From the NCBI GenBank assembly GCA_902770635.1, contig CACXTX010000010.1:1-56491 (forward strand): a DNA stretch of 56,491 nt, in the 5' to 3' direction. The DNA comes from an uncultured Prevotellaceae bacterium. Lineage in GTDB: Bacteria > Bacteroidota > Bacteroidia > Bacteroidales > Bacteroidaceae. Both the position numbers and the translations under genes were made by a program. Below are positions 41,885-51,077 of this stretch, one piece after another (within the stretch, counting starts at the first letter, position 1; the number at the start of each line of letters is the position of its first letter). The notes under the pieces are model-generated. The model did not search any database, was not told where the DNA came from, and saw only the letters and a program-made list of their open reading frames with translations.

Positions 41885-43003
41885 ATGGCAGAATATTTAG
41901 AGAAAATAAACATCCTGACCCGTCAGTACAATGATGCCATCACTGCACTGCAGGAATCATACGATATGGAATCCGCACAGGGTTTTCTCCAAAATCTATC
42001 ATCGTCTCGTCTGAAGCGTCAATATTCCAAGAAATATGAGGCACTGGCCCGTGAATACCAAGGAAAAAAGAAAGCGATATTCGAGCAATATAAGAAGGAG
42101 CATCCCGAGTGGACCAAGTCACGAAAGATCTGGGGCTGGATATTCTTTATAGGTTACATGTGCGCGGTAGTATGTTGTAGTGCTGCCATGCCTATGTCCG
42201 AGGAATCAACTTCTGCCGTATCCTCACAGGCTGTCAGCAGTCAGGAGTCAACGGCATGGAATGCCGAGAACATCCCCATCCCGTTCTTGCAGGACTCTAC
42301 ACAATATGTCTCCAACCCCGACCATGTGCTATCACAAGAGACCGTTAACCGAATGAACGTCACCCTGAAACGTCTGGACAACGAGTTAGGTGTACAGCCA
42401 TGCGTCATCGTGGTCAATTATATCGAGAATGATGACCCTTTCCGTTTTGCACAAGATGTAGGTAACAAATACGGTGTAGGCTATGGAAACAAAGGACTAA
42501 TGGTGGTGGTGGGCTATCTTGACCACAGCATCAACATATCACCAGGACGAGCTCTGGAGGCAGACTTGACGGATGCCGAGTGTCACCGGCTGGAACAGGC
42601 CTATGCGGTACCTGCCATGAAAGCTGAGATGCCCGACAGTGCCATGTACTACCTGACAGAAGCCCTCTATTCCACCTTGAAGAAAAAGGAACTGCCACCG
42701 ATATCTAACCTGACCTCTGATATAGAGGACGAGCAACTTGAAGTCGTGGGAATCACCATGCTTGCCATCATCGTCTGGTGTATCATCTTCCTGCGTATCA
42801 ACCGTAAATACCACTGGCTGGGAATGGCCGGAGCCGCCTCCCTGATGGCGAACCCGTTCTATGAGGCAACCCACAGCAGCGGTGGTGGCTTTGGAGGATT
42901 CAGTGGTGGAGGAGGTCACTTCGGAGGGGGCGGAGGAGGCTTCAGTGGTGGACACTTCGGAGGAGGATCCTTCGGTGGTGGTGGTGCCACGTCGAGATGG
43001 TAG
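41885..43003 (+). CDS. TPM-domain membrane protein with glycine-rich C-terminus
   Basis: 372 aa. N-terminal helical part, one TM at about 79-99 (IWGWIFFIGYMCAVVCCSAA), a periplasmic TPM domain (VLSQETVNRMNVTLKRLDNEL, YGVGYGNKGLMVVVGYLDHSINISPG), a second TM at about 290-306, and a Gly/Ser/Phe-rich tail. This arrangement is the YgcG/TPM type that is often next to lemA, as here. Proposed roles in the literature include photosystem repair (plants) and membrane homeostasis; function here unknown. Confidence 0.82.
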   Translation: MAEYLEKINILTRQYNDAITALQESYDMESAQGFLQNLSSSRLKRQYSKKYEALAREYQGKKKAIFEQYKKEHPEWTKSRKIWGWIFFIGYMCAVVCCSAAMPMSEESTSAVSSQAVSSQESTAWNAENIPIPFLQDSTQYVSNPDHVLSQETVNRMNVTLKRLDNELGVQPCVIVVNYIENDDPFRFAQDVGNKYGVGYGNKGLMVVVGYLDHSINISPGRALEADLTDAECHRLEQAYAVPAMKAEMPDSAMYYLTEALYSTLKKKELPPISNLTSDIEDEQLEVVGITMLAIIVWCIIFLRINRKYHWLGMAGAASLMANPFYEATHSSGGGFGGFSGGGGHFGGGGGGFSGGHFGGGSFGGGGATSRW

Positions 43004-43135
43004 AGGAAAGTGAAGAGTGCGCTCGACCCTTGGGTCGCTTTCTTGCTAAGGCAAGCGTCACCCTTCGGGATGCCGAGCGGACCTTGGTCAAAGAAGAGTG
43101 AAGAGTGAAAAGTGAAAAATGATAATAGATAAAAA
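43004..43135. repeat. mini-hairpins and heptamer array between the TPM gene and lemA
   Basis: CGACCC-TT-GGGTCG (43024-43037), CTTGC-TAAG-GCAAG (43042-43055) and GACC-TT-GGTC (43080-43089) are perfect short palindromes. GTGAAGA/GTGAAAA heptamers follow at about 43100-43122. No gene is present. Confidence 0.75.
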
Positions 43136-43143
43136 CAACAATT

Positions 43144-43731
43144 ATGAAACTCAGTAAATCAACAATCGGAATCATCGCAGCCGTCGTCATCATCTGTATG
43201 TGGGCTGCCAGTGCTTACAATTCTATGGTCGGAGAGCAGGAGAAAGCAACTACTGCCTTCGCTAACGTACAGTCGGCTTATCAGCGTCGTGCAGACCTCA
43301 TTCCCAATCTTGTGGAGGTAGTCAAGGGATATGCTGCTCATGAGAAAGAAACCCTGGAAAGTGTTGTCAACGCACGTGCCAAGGCTACCCAGATGACCAT
43401 CGACCCCTCGAACATGACACCAGAGAAGATGAAGGAGTTCCAGCAGGCACAAGGAGAACTGGGTGCCGCACTGGGTCGTCTGCTTGCCGTGCAGGAAAAC
43501 TATCCTGACTTGAAAGCCAACGAGAACTTCCGTGACTTGCAGGTGCAGCTGGAAGGTACCGAAAACCGCATCAACGAAGCCCGCAATACTTATAACGGGG
43601 TTGTACAGAACTACAATATCGTGATTCGTAAGTTTCCGAAGAACCTCCTCGCAGGTCTCTTTGGCTTCGATACGATGAATAAGTTCGAGGCTGACGCAGG
43701 TGCAGAGAAAGCTCCGCAAGTAAAGTTTTAA
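43144..43731 (+). CDS. lemA: LemA family protein
   Basis: 195 aa. N-terminal TM helix (GIIAAVVIICMWAASAY) followed by the LemA pattern YNSMVGEQEKATTAFANVQSAYQRRADLIPNLVEVVKGYA (motifs: YNSMV, ANVQ, RRADLIPNLV), then E.RINEARNTYN. Membrane-anchored helical protein of unknown role. It is paired with the TPM protein. The C-terminus ends with a short charged tail. Confidence 0.93.
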   Translation: MKLSKSTIGIIAAVVIICMWAASAYNSMVGEQEKATTAFANVQSAYQRRADLIPNLVEVVKGYAAHEKETLESVVNARAKATQMTIDPSNMTPEKMKEFQQAQGELGAALGRLLAVQENYPDLKANENFRDLQVQLEGTENRINEARNTYNGVVQNYNIVIRKFPKNLLAGLFGFDTMNKFEADAGAEKAPQVKF

Positions 43732-43739
43732 ATATTTTC

Positions 43740-43781
43740 TAAGTTGTCGTAAAAACAATATAAGTTGTCGTAAAAAGAATA
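43740..43781 (+). repeat. 21-bp tandem duplication upstream of purM
   Basis: Two adjacent 21-nt units, each starting TAAGTTGTCGTAAAAA and ending in AATA, differ by one base (C or G at unit position 17). They fill the gap between lemA and the purM ATG at 43783. Confidence 0.9.
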
Positions 43782-43782
43782 T

Positions 43783-44949
43783 ATGAGCAACAACCGTTAT
43801 ATGATGCGTGGTGTTTCGGCAGCAAAGGAAGACGTACACAACGCCATCAAAAACATTGATAAGGGAATCTTCCCTCAGGCATTCTGCAAAATTATCCCCG
43901 ACATCCTCGGAGGAGACCCGGCATACTGCAACATCATGCATGCCGATGGCGCTGGCACCAAGTCAGCCCTTGCCTATATGTATTGGAAGGAAACTGGCGA
44001 CCTCTCTGTATGGAAAGGTATTGCTCAGGATGCCATCGTCATGAATACCGACGACCTGCTCTGCGTGGGTGCTGTCGATAACATCCTTGTCAGCTCTACC
44101 ATCGGGCGCAACAAGATGCTCATCCCCGGTGAGGTTATCTCTGCCATCATCAATGGTACCGACGAACTGCTCTCTGAGCTCCGCGAGATGGGTATCGGCA
44201 TCTACCCCACTGGTGGCGAGACGGCCGATGTAGGCGACCTGGTTCGCACCATCATTGTTGACAGCACTGTTACCTGTCGCATGAAGCGTTCTGACGTTAT
44301 TGACAATGCCCATATCCAACCAGACGATGTCATTGTAGGCTTGTCGTCAACAGGTCAGGCTACTTACGAAAAACGTTACAATGGCGGCATGGGTTCTAAC
44401 GGCCTGACCTCGGCCCGTCACGATGTGTTTGCCAAGTATCTGGCTAAGAACTATCCGGAGAGCTACGACCATGCTGTTCCCGACGAGTTGGTTTACAGTG
44501 GCAAGTATCAGCTCACCGACCGTGTTGAGGGTTCGCCCGTGGATGCCGGACAGTTGGTACTCTCGCCCACCCGTACCTATGCTCCCGTTATCAAGAAACT
44601 CCTGGACGAACTGCGTCCCGAGATTCACGGCATGGTTCACTGTACAGGAGGCGCCCAAACCAAGGTGCTGCACTTCGTCAACGACAACTGCCGCGTCGTC
44701 AAGGACAACATGTTCCCAGTCCCCCCACTCTTCCGTGCCATCCATGAGTGCTCAGGCACCGACTGGAAGGAGATGTACCAGGTGTTTAACATGGGCCACC
44801 GCATGGAGATTTACGTTCGTCCTGAGGTCGCAGAGAAAGTCATCGAGATCAGTAAGAGCTTCAACATCGATGCCCAGATAGTTGGTCACATCGAGGAAGG
44901 CAAGAAGTCGCTTACCATCCGTTCGGAATTCGGCGAGTTCAATTACTAA
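43783..44949 (+). CDS. purM: phosphoribosylformylglycinamidine cyclo-ligase (AIR synthase)
   Basis: 388 aa, the longer Bacteroidota form. MHADGAGTKSALAYMYW and MNTDDLLCVGA are the ATP-binding and substrate blocks of the PurM superfamily; GGETADVGDLVRT, GLSSTGQATYEKRYNGGMGSNGLTSAR (split motifs) and HCTGGAQTKVL follow. Fifth step of purine synthesis. Upstream is a 21-bp duplication, downstream a strong terminator. In some Bacteroides prfA follows purM; it does not here. Confidence 0.9.
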   Translation: MSNNRYMMRGVSAAKEDVHNAIKNIDKGIFPQAFCKIIPDILGGDPAYCNIMHADGAGTKSALAYMYWKETGDLSVWKGIAQDAIVMNTDDLLCVGAVDNILVSSTIGRNKMLIPGEVISAIINGTDELLSELREMGIGIYPTGGETADVGDLVRTIIVDSTVTCRMKRSDVIDNAHIQPDDVIVGLSSTGQATYEKRYNGGMGSNGLTSARHDVFAKYLAKNYPESYDHAVPDELVYSGKYQLTDRVEGSPVDAGQLVLSPTRTYAPVIKKLLDELRPEIHGMVHCTGGAQTKVLHFVNDNCRVVKDNMFPVPPLFRAIHECSGTDWKEMYQVFNMGHRMEIYVRPEVAEKVIEISKSFNIDAQIVGHIEEGKKSLTIRSEFGEFNY

Positions 44950-44965
44950 AGATATCTTTAATCAA

Positions 44966-45009
44966 GAAAAACGTGGGAGTATCGAAATGATATTCCCACG
45001 TTTTCTTTT
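44966..45009. terminator. bidirectional terminator between purM and nqrF
   Basis: AAAACGTGGGA-GTAT / ATAT-TCCCACGTTTT: an 11-bp core stem with CGAAATG in the loop and T-rich flanks both ways. It serves convergent purM and the nqr operon. A separate palindrome TAAAGATATCTTTA lies just before (44947-44960). Confidence 0.85.
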
Positions 45010-45027
45010 GGTATCAACCAGACGGTT

Positions 45028-46296
45028 TTATCCGCCGAAGTTATCGTACATAATACTTTCGGGCTCTACACCGAGAGAGTCGAGCATAGACACTACAGCC
45101 TTTGACATCGGGCCAGGTCCGCACATGTAGTACTCGATATCCTCGGGGGCCTCGTGGTCCTTCAAGTAAGTCTCGAACATCACATTGTGGACGAAGCCTG
45201 GAGTGTACTTCACGCCTGCAGCATCGGCTGCCGGATCTGGACGGTCCAGTGCCAGATGGAAGTGGAAGTTGGGATACTCCTTCTCCAAGCCCAGGAAGTC
45301 GTCGAGATAGAACACCTCGTTCAAAGCGCGTGCACCATAGAAGTAGTGCATCTCGCGGTCGGTAGTGTGGAGCGTCTTTGTCATGTGCATAATCTGTGCA
45401 CGCAGGGGAGCCATACCAGCACCACCACCAACCCATATCATCTCGCGCTTCGAGTCGAAATGCGGGTGGAAGTCACCATAAGGTCCACTCATAACCACCT
45501 TGTCGCCTGGTTTCAGCGAGAAGATGTAAGACGAGGCAATACCCGGGTTGACATCCATAAAGCCACTGCGGTCGGGTTTGAACGGCGGCGTGGCGATACG
45601 CACGGTGAGCATGAAGACATCGCCTTCAGCTGGGTAGTTTGCCATAGAGTAAGCACGAATGGTGGGTTCGGGGTTCTTACACTTCAAGGGGAACAAGCCG
45701 AACTTCTCCCATGAAGGCAGATACTCGTCACCAATCAGCGACTTGTCAAAGTCTTTGTCATAGTCGATGCAGTCGAAGGCTGGAATCTTAATCTGAGCGT
45801 AAGAGCCAGGCAGGAAGTCCATGTGGGCACCTGCGGGCAGCTGTACCTTGAACTCCTTGATAAACGTAGCCACGTTCTTGTTGGAGATAACAGTACACTC
45901 GTACTCCTTGACGCCAAGGATAGACTCATCGACATGAATCTTCAAATCACCCTTTACCTTACACTGACAGCCGAGGCGCCAACCAGCCTTGATCTCCTTG
46001 CGAGAGAAGTGAGGCTTCTCAGAGTCGAGGATCTCACCCCCACCCTCAAGAACCTGTACCTTACATTGTCCGCAAGATGCCTTACCACCACATGCCGAGG
46101 GCAGGAAAACACCATTCTCGTTCAGCGTAGCCATCAGCGATGAGCCTTGGGCTACAGAGATGGTACGGTCACCGTTGATTTCAATATTCACATTGCCACT
46201 TGGCGAGAGGTATTTCTTAGCCACCAGCAGCACAATCACCACAAGAATGATGACGAGGAGGAAAACTCCTATACTATATGCTATAAACTGAGCCAT
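45028..46296 (-). CDS. nqrF: Na+-translocating NADH:quinone oxidoreductase subunit F
   Basis: 422 aa. N-terminal TM (about 6-26), a [2Fe-2S] ferredoxin domain with CGGKASCGQCKV and a later Cys, then FAD-binding RAYSMAN and NADH-binding GGGAGMAPLR, and a C-terminal CGPGPM. It accepts electrons from NADH and passes them through FAD and the 2Fe-2S cluster into the complex. Last gene of the nqr operon. Confidence 0.96.
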   Translation of the reverse strand: MAQFIAYSIGVFLLVIILVVIVLLVAKKYLSPSGNVNIEINGDRTISVAQGSSLMATLNENGVFLPSACGGKASCGQCKVQVLEGGGEILDSEKPHFSRKEIKAGWRLGCQCKVKGDLKIHVDESILGVKEYECTVISNKNVATFIKEFKVQLPAGAHMDFLPGSYAQIKIPAFDCIDYDKDFDKSLIGDEYLPSWEKFGLFPLKCKNPEPTIRAYSMANYPAEGDVFMLTVRIATPPFKPDRSGFMDVNPGIASSYIFSLKPGDKVVMSGPYGDFHPHFDSKREMIWVGGGAGMAPLRAQIMHMTKTLHTTDREMHYFYGARALNEVFYLDDFLGLEKEYPNFHFHLALDRPDPAADAAGVKYTPGFVHNVMFETYLKDHEAPEDIEYYMCGPGPMSKAVVSMLDSLGVEPESIMYDNFGG

Positions 46297-46332
46297 ATTT
46301 CTTTAATTCTATAATTTTATAACTTTTAAATT

Positions 46333-46959
46333 TTATATGTTCAGTCCAGAGAAACACATCATAGCCATAGCCATGAGACCGACGGTGATAAACACAATGC
46401 CAAGACCCTGTAAGGGCTTGGGGACATCAGAGTACTGCATCTTTTCACGGATAGCACCCAGCGCAACGATGGCCAGGGTCCAACCGATACCAGAACCGAA
46501 GCCATAGACAATAGCATCCCATATAGAGGTGATGGCCTGCGAATTAGAAGGTTCCATCAGGATGCGCTGCTGCATGAAGAGCGAAGCACCCATGATGGCA
46601 CAGTTTACGGCTATCAGGGGCAGGAAGATGCCCAGTGCCGCATAGAGCGAGGGAGAATAGCGCTCAACAGTCATCTCAACCAGCTGAACCATACCAGCAA
46701 TGACAGCAATGAACAGGATGAACGAGAGGTATGAAAGGTCAACACCCTCCACGAGACAATCAGGACCCAGCACCTTTGTTTGCAACAGATAGTTGACGGG
46801 CACGGTCACGGTGAGCACGAAGGTCACGGCGAGACCGAGTCCCAGCGAAGTCTTCACAGTCTTCGACACAGCCAGATAAGAGCACATGCCGAGGAAGAAG
46901 GCGAAAATCATATTGTCGACGAAAATCGACCTAAACAGTAATGATATTGCGTGTTCCAT
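46333..46959 (-). CDS. nqrE: Nqr subunit E
   Basis: 208 aa, six TM helices. Begins [26 protein letters not shown] (motif [12 protein letters not shown] with Cys of the membrane Fe site) and has [11 protein letters not shown] with the second conserved Cys. NqrE and NqrD are inverted homologues that hold an iron centre between them. Three bases separate it from nqrD. Confidence 0.95.
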   Translation of the reverse strand: MEHAISLLFRSIFVDNMIFAFFLGMCSYLAVSKTVKTSLGLGLAVTFVLTVTVPVNYLLQTKVLGPDCLVEGVDLSYLSFILFIAVIAGMVQLVEMTVERYSPSLYAALGIFLPLIAVNCAIMGASLFMQQRILMEPSNSQAITSIWDAIVYGFGSGIGWTLAIVALGAIREKMQYSDVPKPLQGLGIVFITVGLMAMAMMCFSGLNI

Positions 46960-46962
46960 AAC

Positions 46963-47586
46963 TTATTTCTCCTTATAAAAGTAAGCACGATGTACCCAAA
47001 TCACACAACCAACGAGAATCAGCGCCATGGCAGGCATGGTCATCATGCCATTGTCTTGATAACCCATCTCATAGCAGGCATCCGGAATAATCTGGAAGCC
47101 CAGCAGAGAACCGCGTCCCAAGAGTTCGCGAACAGCACCCACAATGACCAGTATCATGGCATAACCAAGTCCGTTACCCACACCATCGAGGAACGAAGGC
47201 CAGGGTTTGTTCATCATGGCGAAGGCCTCGAGGCGACCCATGAGGATACAGTTGGTAATAATCAGTCCGACATAGACGCTGAGCTCTACGCTGACATCGT
47301 AGGCAAATGCCTTCAGAATCTGAGAGACAATTGTTACAAGGGCAGCCACCACTACCAGCTGCACCACAATACGGATGCGGTTAGGAATGGTGTTGCGGAT
47401 GATTGAAATAATCACATTTGCAAAAGCGGTAATCACCGTTACGGCGAGTCCCATCACAATGGCAGGTTTCAACTGCGAGGTGACGGCAAGTGCCGAACAG
47501 ATACCCAATACCTGTCCAAGGATGGGGTGGTCGAGGTTCAACGGGTTAGTAAAAACCTCTTTATTTTGTTTACTAAATAATGCCAT
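46963..47586 (-). CDS. nqrD: Nqr subunit D
   Basis: 207 aa, six TM helices. LGICSALAVTSQLKPAIVMG and LIITNCILMGRLEAFAM hold the two conserved Cys residues of the NqrD/E iron site. NPLNLDHPILGQVLG precedes the first helix. It follows nqrC by 3 bp. Confidence 0.95.
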   Translation of the reverse strand: MALFSKQNKEVFTNPLNLDHPILGQVLGICSALAVTSQLKPAIVMGLAVTVITAFANVIISIIRNTIPNRIRIVVQLVVVAALVTIVSQILKAFAYDVSVELSVYVGLIITNCILMGRLEAFAMMNKPWPSFLDGVGNGLGYAMILVIVGAVRELLGRGSLLGFQIIPDACYEMGYQDNGMMTMPAMALILVGCVIWVHRAYFYKEK

Positions 47587-47589
47587 AAC

Positions 47590-48345
47590 TTACTCCTCCT
47601 TAACTTTTCTTACTTTCAACATCTTCTCAAGTTCAGCATCACTAATTGAATCGTTACCTGTCAGGTAAGCCTTGAGCAGCTTCTTCGTCAGCTCCGATTC
47701 GTCAACGTCGAAGTCGTACTCGCCAGTCCAAATGCCGAAAGTACGCTTGATCATTTCATCAACACCATTAGAGGTCAGCGTAGCACCCGTCACACAGTCA
47801 ACCTGTGTTTCAGGATCCTCAACTTTCTTCACGACAGAGAGTGCCACCTTGTCCTTTCCGTCAGGCCCTTCCTTGATAATGCGCTTACCGATAAACTTCT
47901 CCTGCCACTCTTGCGAGTCTTTAATCTCGGCACCCAGTCCGGCTGTCTCGCTCTCATGGTTGAAGTAGGCACCATAAACCTTTAAGTTCATCGTCTCTGG
48001 GTCAAAATGAGCAGACATATAACCACTGATGCCACCCCAGAGTCCCATGCCTTTCATTTCAAAAATCATAATAGGCTCATCGTTAATCTCAGCCATCAGG
48101 ATTTTCTGACCAGCAATTTCCATCGTATCCTCAATGACCTCGGCATATTTGGCCTCGGCTGCTGCACCATCGAGGTCGCGAATATTCAGCGAATAGAGAA
48201 TCTGCTTCTTTACGTCAAGCGCCACGTTGGCATCCTGCATGGGTTTCAGAGCCTGATAGACAAAAGCCAGCAGGAAGGCAACGATGATAACCATCACGCT
48301 ACTATATATAATAATGTACGCGTTAGAATTTGTATTCAGTTTCAT
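47590..48345 (-). CDS. nqrC: Nqr subunit C
   Basis: 251 aa. N-terminal TM (about 8-29), a periplasmic FMN domain with the flavinylation motif DCVTGATLTS (FMN joined to Thr of the S/T-GAT site) near residues 190-199. It overlaps the end of nqrB by 4 bp (ATGA). An ApbE-type flavin transferase is needed for maturation; none is in the window. Confidence 0.95.
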   Translation of the reverse strand: MKLNTNSNAYIIIYSSVMVIIVAFLLAFVYQALKPMQDANVALDVKKQILYSLNIRDLDGAAAEAKYAEVIEDTMEIAGQKILMAEINDEPIMIFEMKGMGLWGGISGYMSAHFDPETMNLKVYGAYFNHESETAGLGAEIKDSQEWQEKFIGKRIIKEGPDGKDKVALSVVKKVEDPETQVDCVTGATLTSNGVDEMIKRTFGIWTGEYDFDVDESELTKKLLKAYLTGNDSISDAELEKMLKVRKVKEE

Positions 48346-49502
48346 TTGGTACCTCCTCTCTTCAAACGTTTTGAAATGTTGTGCTCAACCACGAAATGGT
48401 CAATCGTGGGAGCTATCATGTTACCAAAGAAGATGGCGAGCATCATACCCTCTGGATAACCGGCATTCATGACACGGATGATGATAGCCATCGCACCGAT
48501 GATGAACCCGTAGAGGTACTGGCCACAAGAGGTACGGCAAGAGGTAACGGGGTCGGTAGCCATGAACACGGCACCGAAGGCGAAGCCACCCATTACGAAG
48601 TGCTGGCAGACGGTAAGCTCAGACTTGCCTGTAGCATGGAAGAGGCAGGCCAAAGCAGCACCACCGACAAATACACTCAGCATGGTACGCCAAGAGGCGA
48701 TGCCCGTCCACAACAGGAGAACAGCACCAATAGCAATAGCGATAACACTGGTCTCACCGATAGAACCGGGGATGAGTCCAATAGCCATGTCCAGAACAGA
48801 AGCGTCAGGGGTGATACCCTGGGCTATCTGACCTAAGGGAGTAGCCGCGGTGAAAGCATCGGGCAAGGTGTTACCCAGTCCGAAGATGCTGTCCTGAGCC
48901 ACCCATACCTGATCGCCTGTCATAACCGAAGGATAGGCGAAGAACAGGAACATGCGGGCTGCTATGGCGGGGTTGAACATGTTCATACCCGTGCCTCCGA
49001 AGATCTCCTTCACGAAAATCACGCTGAATGCACAAGCCAAGGCCAGCATCCACAACGGGCAGCCAATAGGAATAATCAGCGGAATGATGAAACCTGAGAC
49101 CAGATATCCTTCCTGAATCTCCTCACCCTTCCACTGAGCCCAGGCAAACTCGATACCCAGACCAACGATGTAGCTCACCAGAATTTTTGGCAGCACGGCG
49201 AGGAATCCATAAAAGAACACCTCGAAGAACGAAGCCGTAGCCAACGTGCCAGCAGCCAGATAGTTCTGATAACCAATATTGTACATACCAAACAGCATAG
49301 CAGGCACCAGCGCGATGACCACCATACTCATAATGCGCTTCGAGTCTATCGAGTCGTGAATGTTCACACCCGACTTCGAAGTATCATTGGGCACAAGCGC
49401 GAAGGTCTCAAAGCCGTCGAAAACCGAACGGAAGGCATGTAACTTGCCACCTTCTTCGAAACTTGGCCTCATTTTATCAAATATCTTTCTTATTGCGCTC
49501 AT
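48342..49502 (-). CDS. nqrB: Nqr subunit B
   Basis: 386 aa, about ten TM helices. AFTAATPLG carries the Thr expected to bind FMN covalently; FGGTGMNMFNPAIAARMFLFFAYP and DPVTSC are family blocks. It forms the core of the Na+ pathway together with the flavins. Overlaps nqrC by ATGA. Confidence 0.95.
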   Translation of the reverse strand: MSAIRKIFDKMRPSFEEGGKLHAFRSVFDGFETFALVPNDTSKSGVNIHDSIDSKRIMSMVVIALVPAMLFGMYNIGYQNYLAAGTLATASFFEVFFYGFLAVLPKILVSYIVGLGIEFAWAQWKGEEIQEGYLVSGFIIPLIIPIGCPLWMLALACAFSVIFVKEIFGGTGMNMFNPAIAARMFLFFAYPSVMTGDQVWVAQDSIFGLGNTLPDAFTAATPLGQIAQGITPDASVLDMAIGLIPGSIGETSVIAIAIGAVLLLWTGIASWRTMLSVFVGGAALACLFHATGKSELTVCQHFVMGGFAFGAVFMATDPVTSCRTSCGQYLYGFIIGAMAIIIRVMNAGYPEGMMLAIFFGNMIAPTIDHFVVEHNISKRLKRGGTK

Positions 49503-49538
49503 AATCGTAATTTATATTTTACCTTTACTATTTACAAT

Positions 49539-50903
49539 TTAAGCATTTTCCTTACGAAGTATGTTCAAGCCCTCACGGACAATGCGCTGCAACTCGAGTT
49601 TCGAGCTGTCTACAAACTCAGCCAAGGCAAAGTCCTCAGGAGAAACCTCGTAGATTCCCAAAGCCTCCTGACGGTCGATATCACCCGTGATGATAGCCTT
49701 GATGAGGTATTCGCCGTAGATGTCCATAGGCAGCACCTTGTCGTATTCGCCACTCATAATCATGTGGCGCTCACCACCCTTGATACGTGCATCGAGCGCA
49801 TACTTCTTCTTGCCACAGAGCCAAGAGAAATAGCTGCGGTTTACAGAGAACTGGTTGAAGCGTGGAAGAATCCAGCCCAATACCTCGTCAGCATCGTCAC
49901 CCTCGGGGATTACGGTAATCTCAGAGGTGTGGGCTCCCAAGAAACCATCCTTCGTAGTGGGACGACCCGTCAACACGTTACCATTGATGATGCGGACATG
50001 ATGGTCGGCATCGTAGCTGTTTGAAAGCAGGGTGGACAATTCCTCACCCACCAGCATGTCAACATAAGCAGGAGACTTCACCTCGCTGCCACAGAGAGCC
50101 ACACGACGACGCAGGTCAACCTTGCCCGTATTGAACAGACGACCGATGAAGAGCACCACGGTGGGATCGCCGATGGTCCATACCACCTCACCCTTATTGA
50201 CGGGATCAACGTGGTTCACCTGCACACCGACATTACCTGCTGGGCAGGGACCGTCGAAAATGGTCAGGTCTGCATATTGGTCAATACCCAGCTGGCGAAT
50301 CACCGACTGGAAGTCAGGCTGGATACCCAGTCCCACATGCGTCTTGGCAATCTTCGACAAAGCCATGATACCTGTCACGAAGTCCTGTTCCTGACCTTTC
50401 ACCTCGAAATTAAAGTCGCCAGCCAGCGGCTTGTCGCGCAAAGCAGACACGAAAATTGCCTTAGGCTGAACAGTAGGATTGGTTGAAACAGCGTAAGGCA
50501 ACTGATTGATATATCCGAAGATACCGGCTTCTAACAGGGCTTCTATTACCTGCTGACCAGTCATCTGGGCTACATCTTTCTTGCCAAAATCAACCTGCAC
50601 TTGCTGTGCGTCGGCCTCCACCTTGACGCAAAGCACTTTTCTTCGTTCGCCTCGTACCACCTCGCGGACCGTACCGCTGACAGGAGAGGCAAACTTCACT
50701 TCGGGATAGGCCTTGTTAATGAACAGGGCTTCCCCGGCCTTGACCTTATCGCCTTCCTTGACAACGACCTTTGGAGTGACGCCCTCGAAATCGTCGGGAA
50801 CCAGAGCATACTGGCCCTTCGACTGGAGTTTAATCAATTGCTCTCTGGCCTTGCCTTGGAGGTTAATGTCCAAGCCTTTGTGTAACTTGATTACATTTGC
50901 CAT
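49539..50903 (-). CDS. nqrA: Nqr subunit A
   Basis: 454 aa, peripheral subunit without TM segments. IKLHKGLDINLQGK opens the protein; GTVREVVRGERRKV and FDGPCPAGNVGVQVNHVDPV are NqrA signatures; the C-terminal half is RnfC-like but without the 4Fe-4S cysteines, as expected. Suggested to contribute to the quinone site. First gene of the operon, divergent from the TamB-like gene. Confidence 0.95.
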   Translation of the reverse strand: MANVIKLHKGLDINLQGKAREQLIKLQSKGQYALVPDDFEGVTPKVVVKEGDKVKAGEALFINKAYPEVKFASPVSGTVREVVRGERRKVLCVKVEADAQQVQVDFGKKDVAQMTGQQVIEALLEAGIFGYINQLPYAVSTNPTVQPKAIFVSALRDKPLAGDFNFEVKGQEQDFVTGIMALSKIAKTHVGLGIQPDFQSVIRQLGIDQYADLTIFDGPCPAGNVGVQVNHVDPVNKGEVVWTIGDPTVVLFIGRLFNTGKVDLRRRVALCGSEVKSPAYVDMLVGEELSTLLSNSYDADHHVRIINGNVLTGRPTTKDGFLGAHTSEITVIPEGDDADEVLGWILPRFNQFSVNRSYFSWLCGKKKYALDARIKGGERHMIMSGEYDKVLPMDIYGEYLIKAIITGDIDRQEALGIYEVSPEDFALAEFVDSSKLELQRIVREGLNILRKENA

Positions 50904-50946
50904 TATAAAACTGATGAATTTGAATAGTTTCTCTATAAGAATGGTG

Positions 50947-50954
50947 CAAAATTA
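50947..50954 (-). promoter_or_regulatory. -7 box (TAATTTTG) for the nqr operon
   Basis: CAAAATTA on the plus strand, 44 bp upstream of the nqrA ATG. It drives six genes. Confidence 0.6.
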
Positions 50955-51019
50955 GTAAAAAAATAGGAGATGTAAGGCAAAAATCCTACTAAAAATTCAT
51001 CAATCCCAACTTTTTGATG

Positions 51020-51027
51020 TAATTTTG
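51020..51027 (+). promoter_or_regulatory. -7 box (TAATTTTG) for the TamB-like gene
   Basis: Lies 51 bp before the TTG at 51078. It is divergent from the nqr promoter, about 65 bp apart. Confidence 0.55.
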
Positions 51028-51077
51028 TGGCAAAATTGAGGTTAAACAAAAAAAATTGCTATCTCTAATTGCCAGTT

